Below are positions 35,629 to 42,089 of a DNA stretch of 64,000 nucleotides, piece by piece; positions within the stretch are counted from its first letter, which is position 1, and each line of letters starts with the position of its first letter. The notes under the pieces were generated by a model. It worked only from the letters and a program-made list of their open reading frames with translations. It ran no database searches and was not told the origin of the DNA. Source of the stretch: DATLNM01 sp035536775 (GTDB lineage: Bacteria; Actinomycetota; CADDZG01; WHSQ01); the NCBI GenBank assembly GCA_035536775.1, contig DATLNM010000027.1, positions 59,958 through 123,957 on the forward strand. Direction: 5' to 3'. The translations under genes were made by a program, and so were the position numbers.

Positions 35629-36333
35629 TTGGCCGAGCCCCTCGAGGACGACGACGATCTTTCCGTAGACGACGACCCTTCCGAGGAGGACGCGTCTCGT
35701 GGGACGCGCCGCGGCAAGTACGCGCCGCGTCACGGCCACCGCGAACACAAGTCGTTCTGGCGCGAGCTGCCGCTGCTCGTAGCTGTGGCGTTCGTCGCGG
35801 CGCTCCTCGTCAAGACGTTCGTCGTGCAGGCCTTCTTCATCCCGTCGGCGTCGATGGAGCCGACGCTGCACGAGGGCCACAGGGTGGTGGTCGAGAAGAT
35901 CGGATATTTGTTCGGGGAACCCGAGCGCGGGGATGTAGTGGTGTTCGAGCGGCGCCTCGACACCGGCGTGCCGCAGCCCGATCACGCTTTCTGGAAGGAC
36001 GCGTATGACGCCCTGCGGGCGCTGTTCGGGTTCCCGACCACTGGGACCCAAGACTTCATCAAGCGAGTCATCGCAGTCGCCGGCGACTCCGTCGCCGGCG
36101 TCGGAGGGCAGGTCCTGGTTAACGGCGAGCCGATAGAAGAGCCCTATCTCGCCGAGGGCACCACGACGTCGGACTTCGGCCCAACGGAGGTGCCCGAAGG
36201 CACGATCTTCGTCATGGGCGATAACCGCCCCAATTCGGACGACTCGCGGAGCTTCGGACCGGTTCCGGTCGACCGCGTGATAGGCCACGCTTTTCTCTTG
36301 GTGTGGCCACTCTCAGAGCTGAGGACGCTCTAA
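35629..36333 (+). CDS. lepB: Signal peptidase I (first copy)
   Basis: 234 residues from TTG 35629, the only plausible start near the rplS stop; no strong ribosome-binding site. An acidic then basic cytoplasmic tail (1-45), one membrane span (about 47-65), the catalytic Ser75 in FIPSASMEPTL, and the catalytic base Lys145 in DFIKRVIAVAGD. The C-terminal box GDNRPNSDDSR is present. It cleaves signal peptides of exported proteins at the outer membrane face. A second signal peptidase follows after nine bases. Confidence 0.93.
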   Translation: MAEPLEDDDDLSVDDDPSEEDASRGTRRGKYAPRHGHREHKSFWRELPLLVAVAFVAALLVKTFVVQAFFIPSASMEPTLHEGHRVVVEKIGYLFGEPERGDVVVFERRLDTGVPQPDHAFWKDAYDALRALFGFPTTGTQDFIKRVIAVAGDSVAGVGGQVLVNGEPIEEPYLAEGTTTSDFGPTEVPEGTIFVMGDNRPNSDDSRSFGPVPVDRVIGHAFLLVWPLSELRTL

Positions 36334-36342
36334 CCTGTCCTG

Positions 36343-37242
36343 ATGCCACGGGTCCATGAAGTCGCGAAAGAGATCGGTATCAGCTCGCGCGAGCTGATAG
36401 CGCACCTAGATGAGATCGGTGCCCCTGTGGCGAGCCACTCGTCCTCGATCGATCAGGAGACGACCGAGAGGGTCAAGGCGCACATCGGGAACGGCACCGC
36501 CGAGCCCACGACTGCGCTCGAGGTCGACCTCCTGCCGTCCGATGACGGTGACGATGACGACTACGAGGAAGAGGAACTCCCGAGCTCCCACAGGAAGAAG
36601 AAATCCCTCGCGGGCCACCTGGCCGAGATCCCACTCCTCGTGCTGTTCGCGTTCGCTATCGCTATCGTCATCAAAACTTTCTTGGTGCAGGCGTTTTTCA
36701 TCCCGTCGGGGTCGATGCTTCCGACGTTGCGTGTGGGTGACCGCGTTCTCGTCGAGAAGCTCAGCTACCGCTTCGGAAGTCCGGCGCGCGGGGATGTCGT
36801 CGTGTTCGCGCGCGATGTCTTCGGGGCGCAACCAGACCTTCCATGGCATCAGGACCTGCGCAACGGTGTGCGGGAGCTGCTGGGGCTTCCGACTGGTCAG
36901 GAAGAGGACTACATCAAGCGCGTCGTAGCGGTGGGCGGTGACACGATCCGCTACTCGGGGTCTCCGCGGGTGCTCCTCGTGAATGGCGAAGAGGTCGAGC
37001 AGCCCTTCATCCAGGGTGGCGAAGACGCCGCCAGCCCCACGCTGACCGCCGGAGACTGCAAGCGCCTGGAGATGAAGAGGGACGCCGGAGGCTGCATCGT
37101 GCCCGCGGGCATGGTCTTCGTGATGGGGGATAACCGCGGCAACTCAGAAGACTCACGCATCATCGGGCCGATCGCTGAGGACAAGATCGTCGGCCATGCG
37201 TTCGTCATCCTCTGGCCGCCTAGCGATTTTGCGGGTCTGTAG
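36343..37242 (+). CDS. lepB: Signal peptidase I (second copy) with N-terminal IF2_N-like domain
   Basis: 299 residues. The signal peptidase part is complete: membrane span near 93-112, Ser124 in FIPSGSMLPTL, Lys192 in DYIKRVVAVGGD, and GDNRGNSEDSR. What is unusual is residues 1-50: MPRVHEVAKEIGISSRELI, then HLDEIGAPVASHSSS, then IDQETTERV. This matches the small IF2_N domain normally found at the N-terminus of translation initiation factor IF-2. An acidic linker (DDGDDDDYEEEE) joins the two parts. The domain would be cytoplasmic. A role in binding ribosomes or RNA is inference. Confidence 0.92.
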   Translation: MPRVHEVAKEIGISSRELIAHLDEIGAPVASHSSSIDQETTERVKAHIGNGTAEPTTALEVDLLPSDDGDDDDYEEEELPSSHRKKKSLAGHLAEIPLLVLFAFAIAIVIKTFLVQAFFIPSGSMLPTLRVGDRVLVEKLSYRFGSPARGDVVVFARDVFGAQPDLPWHQDLRNGVRELLGLPTGQEEDYIKRVVAVGGDTIRYSGSPRVLLVNGEEVEQPFIQGGEDAASPTLTAGDCKRLEMKRDAGGCIVPAGMVFVMGDNRGNSEDSRIIGPIAEDKIVGHAFVILWPPSDFAGL

Positions 37243-37252
37243 GACTCCGGGA

Positions 37253-37870
37253 GTGGTCGAAGACGCGGTTGGATTGATGGAGACCCGGCTCGCTCACGCT
37301 GGGTTCGAAAAGGTGGCTGGTGCCGACGAGGTCGGACGCGGAGCGCTCGCCGGGCCGCTCGTCGCGGCCGCCGTCATCCTGCCGCCGGATGCCGAGTTGC
37401 CCGGTCTGCGTGATTCGAAGATGTGTACCGCTCTGCAACGTGCTCGCCTCGCCGAGCAGATAAGGGAGATAGCGGTCGCTTTCTGCATCGTGCGCGTCCA
37501 ACACGACAAGATCGACCGTAAGGGTCTCAATCCGTGCAACCTCGAAGCGCTGCGGCGCGCCGTCAACGGGCTGGGGACCGACCCCGACTACGTGATCCTC
37601 GACGGCTTCAGGTTGAAGCGCTTGGCCTATCCCGGCCTCGCGGTGAAGAAGGGCGACGCGGTCTCTAAGAATGTCGCGGCCGCATCGATCATCGCGAAGG
37701 TTCACCGGGATGCGTGCATGCGCCGCTATCACCGCAAGCACCCGGGTTACGGCTTTGCGACGAACGTCGGGTACGGAACCAGAGAGCATTGGGATGCGTT
37801 GAACAGATTGGGTCCCTGTGCCATCCACCGAAGGTCGTTCTACGGCGTGATGGGCTTCGATCCGAAGTGA
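37253..37870 (+). CDS. rnhB: Ribonuclease HII
   Basis: 205 residues from GTG 37253 (ATG 37277 is the alternative; neither has a good ribosome-binding site). The active-site motif ADEVGRGALAGP carries Asp25 and Glu26; VILDGF supplies a further Asp and DAVSKNVAAASIIAKVHRD the remaining conserved residues. It removes the RNA of RNA-DNA hybrids, including single ribonucleotides. It starts ten bases after the second signal peptidase, as in other actinobacteria. Confidence 0.94.
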   Translation: MVEDAVGLMETRLAHAGFEKVAGADEVGRGALAGPLVAAAVILPPDAELPGLRDSKMCTALQRARLAEQIREIAVAFCIVRVQHDKIDRKGLNPCNLEALRRAVNGLGTDPDYVILDGFRLKRLAYPGLAVKKGDAVSKNVAAASIIAKVHRDACMRRYHRKHPGYGFATNVGYGTREHWDALNRLGPCAIHRRSFYGVMGFDPK

Positions 37871-37934
37871 GGGAAAAGGTGGTCAGCCGCCATGCGAGGT
37901 GCGACACTTTGAGGATGAGGACAGGGAGAGCTGC

Positions 37935-38264
37935 GTGAGCGTCGAGGACCTCGAGAAGTACGAGGCCGAGATGGAGCTTCAGCTCTACAAGGAGTACCGG
38001 GACGTCCTCCCGATGTTCAAGTACGTCGTCGAGACGGAGCGCCGCTTCTACCTCGCCAACGAGGTCAAGGTCGATACCCGCCACGAGGGGCCCAAGGTGT
38101 GGTTCGAGGTCGAGCTCCAGGACGCGTGGGTGTGGGACATGCACCGGCCCGCCCGATTTGTCTCCCATGTCCGTGTTGTCACTTTTAGAGACCTCAATGT
38201 CGAGGAGCTCGCGCAGCTCGCGGAGCGCGACCTCATCCCCGACCCGCCTCAGATGGAGCGCTAG
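37935..38264 (+). CDS. DUF2469 family protein
   Basis: 109 residues from GTG 37935, with AGGGAGAG eight bases upstream. The opening VEDLEKYEAEMELQLYKEY and YVVETERRFYLANEV are hallmark DUF2469 sequences, which are almost confined to actinobacteria and occur between rnhB and yraN. The protein is acidic and soluble; the function is not known. The position supports the taxonomic call for the window. Confidence 0.9.
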   Translation: MSVEDLEKYEAEMELQLYKEYRDVLPMFKYVVETERRFYLANEVKVDTRHEGPKVWFEVELQDAWVWDMHRPARFVSHVRVVTFRDLNVEELAQLAERDLIPDPPQMER

Positions 38265-38317
38265 CCCCGCCCTCTTGGCTCGGCATTTCTGTCTCACGCC
38301 CCGCATAGCTTTGATCT

Positions 38318-38671
38318 ATGGACGGACGATCGCGTCTAGGGCGCGCCGCGGAGGCGATCGCAGCCCGCACTCTCGAAAGGAACGGCTTCGAGGTCATCGC
38401 CCGTAACTTCCGCAGTGGACGAGGGGAGATCGACCTGATCGCTCGACGCGGCCGGACCGTCGTCTTCTGCGAGGTGAAGTGCCGCACCACCGATCATTTC
38501 GGCGCACCTGCTGAGGCCGTTCACCGGAAGAAGCAGATGACTCTCCGGCGTACAGCGGCTGCGTGGCTGCGTGCCAATCCCTCGTCTGGCGTCGAGGCCC
38601 GATTCGATGTCGTCTCGGTTATCTTCCGTGGCGGCCGGATGGAGGTCGCTCACATCCCCTCGGCGTTCTGA
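38318..38671 (+). CDS. yraN: YraN family (UPF0102) nuclease-like protein
   Basis: 117 residues. RNFRSGRGEIDLIARRG with Asp39 and VVFCEVKCR with Glu52-x-Lys54 form a PD-(D/E)xK nuclease-like active site, as in Holliday-junction resolvase-related folds. The biological role is unproven. In actinobacteria, yraN is normally followed by comM and dprA; here an enoyl-CoA hydratase gene and the island intervene. Confidence 0.92.
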   Translation: MDGRSRLGRAAEAIAARTLERNGFEVIARNFRSGRGEIDLIARRGRTVVFCEVKCRTTDHFGAPAEAVHRKKQMTLRRTAAAWLRANPSSGVEARFDVVSVIFRGGRMEVAHIPSAF

Positions 38672-38695
38672 ATCGTTCGGGGCGGAGGTGGAAAG

Positions 38696-39490
38696 GTGCC
38701 GATGGGCGAGTACGAGTCGTTGAGGTGGGAGCAGGCTGGCTTCGTCGCGACGGTAACTCTTGACCGGCCCGAGAAGAAGAACGCGATGAGCCGCGTGATG
38801 TTCGACGAGATCGGCGCGGTCTTCGACCGGGCGAGCGCCGAGGACGCCGTGAGATGTCTCGTGCTCACCGGCGCGGGCGACGCGTTCTGTTCGGGCGCCG
38901 ACCTGTCGGATCCGGCGAACCTCGTCTCGGGTTCACTCGAGGGCCGTGAGCGCATGCGCATGGTCCATCAGGTCGTGACCTCGGTTGTCACCTGCACCGT
39001 TCCGACGATCGCCAAAGTTACGGGCGTTGCCGCAGGGGCAGGATGCAACCTCGCCTTCGGCTGTGACCTGATCGTCGCGACGCGCAATGCGACGTTCGCC
39101 GAGCTCTTCGTCAAGAGGGGACTCGTCGTCGATTTCGGGGGGTCGTGGGCATTGACCCGTCTCCTTCCTCTCAACAAGGCCAAGGAGCTCGCGTTGCTCG
39201 GAGACACGATCTCGGCCGGCGAGGCCGATCGCTTGGGTCTTCTGAATCGACTTTGCGAGCCGGAGGACGTCGACGCCGTCGTCAAGGATCTGTCTGAGCG
39301 CCTAGCCGCTCTTCCTCCCAAGACGGTTTCGCTCATCAAGGAGAACATGACGCGCGCAACGGAGCGCTCCCTCGAGGAGACCCTGCACGCAGAGTCGATG
39401 AGCCAGTCGCTTCTTTTCGGAAGTGACGACACCCGCGAAGCGATCTCTGCATGGGTAGAGAAAAGGGAGCCCCGCTTCACCGGACGCTGA
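38696..39490 (+). CDS. Enoyl-CoA hydratase/isomerase family protein
   Basis: 264 residues from GTG 38696, with GGAGG six to nine bases upstream (ATG 38702 possible). Crotonase-fold marks: VTLDRPEKKNAMSRVMFDEI, GAGDAFCSGADLSD and the oxyanion-hole TGVAAGAGCNLAFGCDLIVA. The position of the second catalytic Glu region (FVKRGLVVDFGGSW) shows Asp/Gly rather than a clear Glu pair, so the exact reaction is uncertain. It is an insertion into the usual yraN-comM order. Confidence 0.88.
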   Translation: MPMGEYESLRWEQAGFVATVTLDRPEKKNAMSRVMFDEIGAVFDRASAEDAVRCLVLTGAGDAFCSGADLSDPANLVSGSLEGRERMRMVHQVVTSVVTCTVPTIAKVTGVAAGAGCNLAFGCDLIVATRNATFAELFVKRGLVVDFGGSWALTRLLPLNKAKELALLGDTISAGEADRLGLLNRLCEPEDVDAVVKDLSERLAALPPKTVSLIKENMTRATERSLEETLHAESMSQSLLFGSDDTREAISAWVEKREPRFTGR

Positions 39491-39569
39491 GTTTTCTGTC
39501 ACACCCTCTCACTAGATTCCTCTTCTGGGCCGCGTTCTCCCATGGCGATGAGCGAAGGGAGAGCATCCG

Positions 39570-40210
39570 ATGTTGGCGAAGGCATTCACCGTTGCATTCG
39601 TCGGAGCAGAAGCGCGCCTTGTCGAGGTCGAGGTGCGCGTCGGCGCCGGCTTACCCGGCTTCAAGACCGTTGGCCTCGCCGCCAAGTCCGTCACCGAAGC
39701 CGATCAGCGCATCCGCTCGGCCATCGAGGTGACCGGGCAGAGGTGGCCGGGCCAAAAGATCATTGCGAACCTCGCTCCCGGCGCGCTGCCGAAAGAGGGG
39801 ACGCATTTCGACCTGGCACTGGCTCTCTGCGTGATCGCGGCAGACGGCAAATTGGAAAGTGAGGCCCTCGACAAGTACATGATCGTGGGTGAGCTCGGGC
39901 TCGACGGGTCCGTCCGAGGGATCCGCGGCACGCTATCGGCTGCTCTCGAGTGCGCGAAACACGGATACGTCGGAATCATCTGTCCCGAGCAGAACGCGGC
40001 CGAGGCTGCGCTTGTCAAAGGGATCGAGATCGTTCCGGTTGGATCGCTGGCGCACTGTCTGGCTTGGATGAACGGGAAGCGGGATCCGTCGCCCATCCCA
40101 CCGCCAAGTCGACGAACTGCCGAGGTCTCTCACGATCTGGACGAGGTGCGCGGCCACCAGACCGCCAAACGCGCCATGGAGATCGCCGCGGCCGGCGGCC
40201 ACAACCTGCT
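39570..40210 (+). pseudogene. comM: comM (yifB), 5' part, interrupted by the island
   Basis: About 214 residues of a ComM/YifB-type Mg-chelatase-like AAA+ ATPase, ending GHNLL just before Walker A. Family features: start MLAKAFTVAFVGAEARLVEVE, the N-terminal Lon-like domain with GLPGFKTVGLAAKSV, NLAPGALPKEGTHFDL and LGELGLDG-like MIVGELGLDG. The frame then runs into the element and stops at 40331, giving a chimeric 253-residue product without any ATPase site. ComM is a hexameric helicase that extends heteroduplex joints during natural transformation. The 3' part is at 52563-53448; together they would make 508 residues, the normal length. Confidence 0.93.
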
Positions 40211-40233
40211 TACCATAGGGTTCGATACTCCGG
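40187..40233 (+). other. Left attachment junction (attL)
   Basis: Host comM sequence up to the CT at 40209-40210 joins element sequence. The element side contains TCGATACTCCGG at 40222-40233, eleven bases beyond the CT. This is the inverted counterpart (11 of 12 positions) of CCGGAGTAACGA at 52539-52550 at the other end. Such paired arms around a two-base core are what is expected of a large-serine-integrase attP. Confidence 0.72.
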
Positions 40234-40239
40234 TATACT
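40210..40239 (+). promoter_or_regulatory. Possible integrase promoter overlapping attL
   Basis: TTACCA at 40210-40215 and TATACT at 40234-40239 are separated by 18 bases and lie just before the integrase ATG at 40247. The -35-like box begins on the core itself. The match is only to general sigma-70 consensus and is not decisive. If real, the integrase transcript would be nearly leaderless. Confidence 0.3.
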
Positions 40240-40246
40240 GCCCGGG

Positions 40247-41743
40247 ATGCCTCCAAAGAGCCAGGCCCTTCCAAATGCAGCGGCGATCTATTGCCGTATC
40301 TCACAGGACGACGGGGCAGCGTTGGGAGTGAAGCGTCAGGAGAAGGATTGCCGGGAGCTGGCCGAGCGTCGGGGGTGGCCGGTTGGACACGTCTATGTCG
40401 ATAACGACATCTCCGCCTACAAGAGCAGGCGGCGACCCGAATATGAGGCGATGCTTGAGGACATCCGAGACGGGCGCATCGATGCCGTGATCGTTTACGA
40501 CCTCGACCGGCTTACCAGGCGGCCGAGGGAGATTGAGGACTTCATCGACCTGTGCGGGGCGGCTGCCGTCCGCATGGCGTGCGTGTCAGGGGACATCGAC
40601 TTGAGCGATGAGAACGGCCGACTGCAAGCTCGCCTCGTTGGGGCCTTCGCACGAAAGGAGTCCGACGCCAAGAGCAGACGGATCAAGCGAAAGCATCTCG
40701 AGATAGCGCAAAGCGGCCGTCATCCGGGGTCCTGGAGCATGCTCGGTTACGAGTACCGCAAGGAGACGAAGTCCCTCGCTATCGTCGCGGATGAGGCCCG
40801 GGTCATACGGCGAGTTTTTCAGGACTACGCCGACGGCGTTGCCCTCCGCGAAATCGCCCGGGATCTCAACGCCCGAGGGATCGTCGGTAAGCGAGGCCGC
40901 ACAAAGTGGACGCACGGCGCTATCACCCGCCTCCTCGACAACCCGACGTACACGGGCCTCCGCGTCTACGAGGGCGAGACCTATGAGGCAACCACGTGGA
41001 CGGCGATCGTGAAGCGTGACCTCTGGGATCGTGTACGTGCACGTCGTCTGGCGGAGCGGGCCGACACCCCCGCCCAGAATCGAACGGGCAAGGGGACGAC
41101 GATGCTGAGCGGTCTCTTGTTCTGCCCGTGCGGCGCGCCCATGTGGCGAGACTCCTACAAGAGCAAACCCAACAAGTCCTCGTATCTGTGTAGCGACGCC
41201 AAGCGCAGAGACAGGGGACAGTGCCGCGCTGGTGGCATTGCCGCCCACCGTGCGGAGGCGATGATTGCCGACGCCTTCCTAGCGCACATGTCGGAGCCGT
41301 ACTCGGAGCGGGCGAGCCGTGAGAATGTCGGCGGCTTGCTCGATGAGAGCGGCCCTCGCGTTGATGATCTCGACGCGCGCATAGCTCGCATCGAGAGCCA
41401 GATGGAGCGCCTGATCACGATGGAACTGGACAGCGACGTACCGCTGGAATCGGCCACGATCCGTCGGAAGAAGGTGGCTCTTCAAGACGAGCACCAGAAG
41501 CTTGAGAGGCAACGCGCTGCCTTGATCTCTAGCGGGTCGTCGACCCGTCGCCGTGCCGATGACCTCGCCCGGCTCCGCAAAAGGCTCGGCTCGTTGCCGC
41601 ATATCTGGGAGCTTGCTACCTCGACCGAGCGCAACGAGATGCTCAAGCTTGTCATCGAACGTGCCACCGTGACCGGTATCGGTCGCGGCAAGTCGGTCGA
41701 TATCCAGTGGGCACGTTGGCTCGATGTCGAGCCTGCCGCTTAG
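40247..41743 (+). CDS. Large serine recombinase (integrase)
   Basis: 498 residues from ATG 40247; the same frame is open upstream only by chance through comM. The N-terminal catalytic domain has AIYCRISQDDGAALGVKRQ with nucleophile Ser19, then YDLDRLTRRPREIEDF and the long E-helix (FARKESDAKSRRIKRKHLE). The recombinase domain (LGYEYRKETKSLAIVADE, then REIARDLNARGIVGKRG) and a zinc ribbon (FCPCGAPMWRD ... YLCSDAKRR ... QCRAGG) follow. The C-terminal end holds a coiled coil. It sits 14 bases inside the left end, next to its attachment site. The start codon lies inside the interrupted comM frame, so comM transcription should read into it. Confidence 0.95.
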   Translation: MPPKSQALPNAAAIYCRISQDDGAALGVKRQEKDCRELAERRGWPVGHVYVDNDISAYKSRRRPEYEAMLEDIRDGRIDAVIVYDLDRLTRRPREIEDFIDLCGAAAVRMACVSGDIDLSDENGRLQARLVGAFARKESDAKSRRIKRKHLEIAQSGRHPGSWSMLGYEYRKETKSLAIVADEARVIRRVFQDYADGVALREIARDLNARGIVGKRGRTKWTHGAITRLLDNPTYTGLRVYEGETYEATTWTAIVKRDLWDRVRARRLAERADTPAQNRTGKGTTMLSGLLFCPCGAPMWRDSYKSKPNKSSYLCSDAKRRDRGQCRAGGIAAHRAEAMIADAFLAHMSEPYSERASRENVGGLLDESGPRVDDLDARIARIESQMERLITMELDSDVPLESATIRRKKVALQDEHQKLERQRAALISSGSSTRRRADDLARLRKRLGSLPHIWELATSTERNEMLKLVIERATVTGIGRGKSVDIQWARWLDVEPAA

Positions 41744-41904
41744 CTCAGACCCGCTTGCTCGTCGACGTCCCGCACCGGGTGCTCTTCGCGTACGGCGATG
41801 CGTCTGGCGATCCTCATGAGCTTGTCGAGCGCGGCGTCGCGCTCGGCTGTATGATCTGGCTCTAGCTCGGTCCCGCTTGTGCGGCCTTCTTCTTCTTTCG
41901 ACAT
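41740..41904 (-). CDS. Small charged hypothetical protein (54 aa)
   Basis: A 54-residue frame from ATG 41904 to a stop that overlaps the integrase stop by four bases. The peptide is highly charged (MSKEEEGRTSGTELEPDHTA, then a basic helix LMRIARRIAVREE). GTGGGGG precedes the start as a weak ribosome-binding site. Convergent 4-base stop overlaps recur elsewhere in this window between real genes. No family recognised; it could be an excision-directing factor, but nothing in the sequence proves that. Confidence 0.38.
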   Translation of the reverse strand: MSKEEEGRTSGTELEPDHTAERDAALDKLMRIARRIAVREEHPVRDVDEQAGLS

Positions 41905-42089
41905 CCCCCACGTACGGGATGACGCCGGGATTTTCCAACTATCAACCAGGGGTGCCCTGGGATCGGACTATTCGTGGGATGGGCGAACTACCGTCCGTAG
42001 GCGCGGAAGTCCTTCGGTTTGGTCTGATATCTCAACCTGAACCGGCGATGACGACGGGCTAGAGTGCGGGCCGAAGGGGGGGTGGCGGC

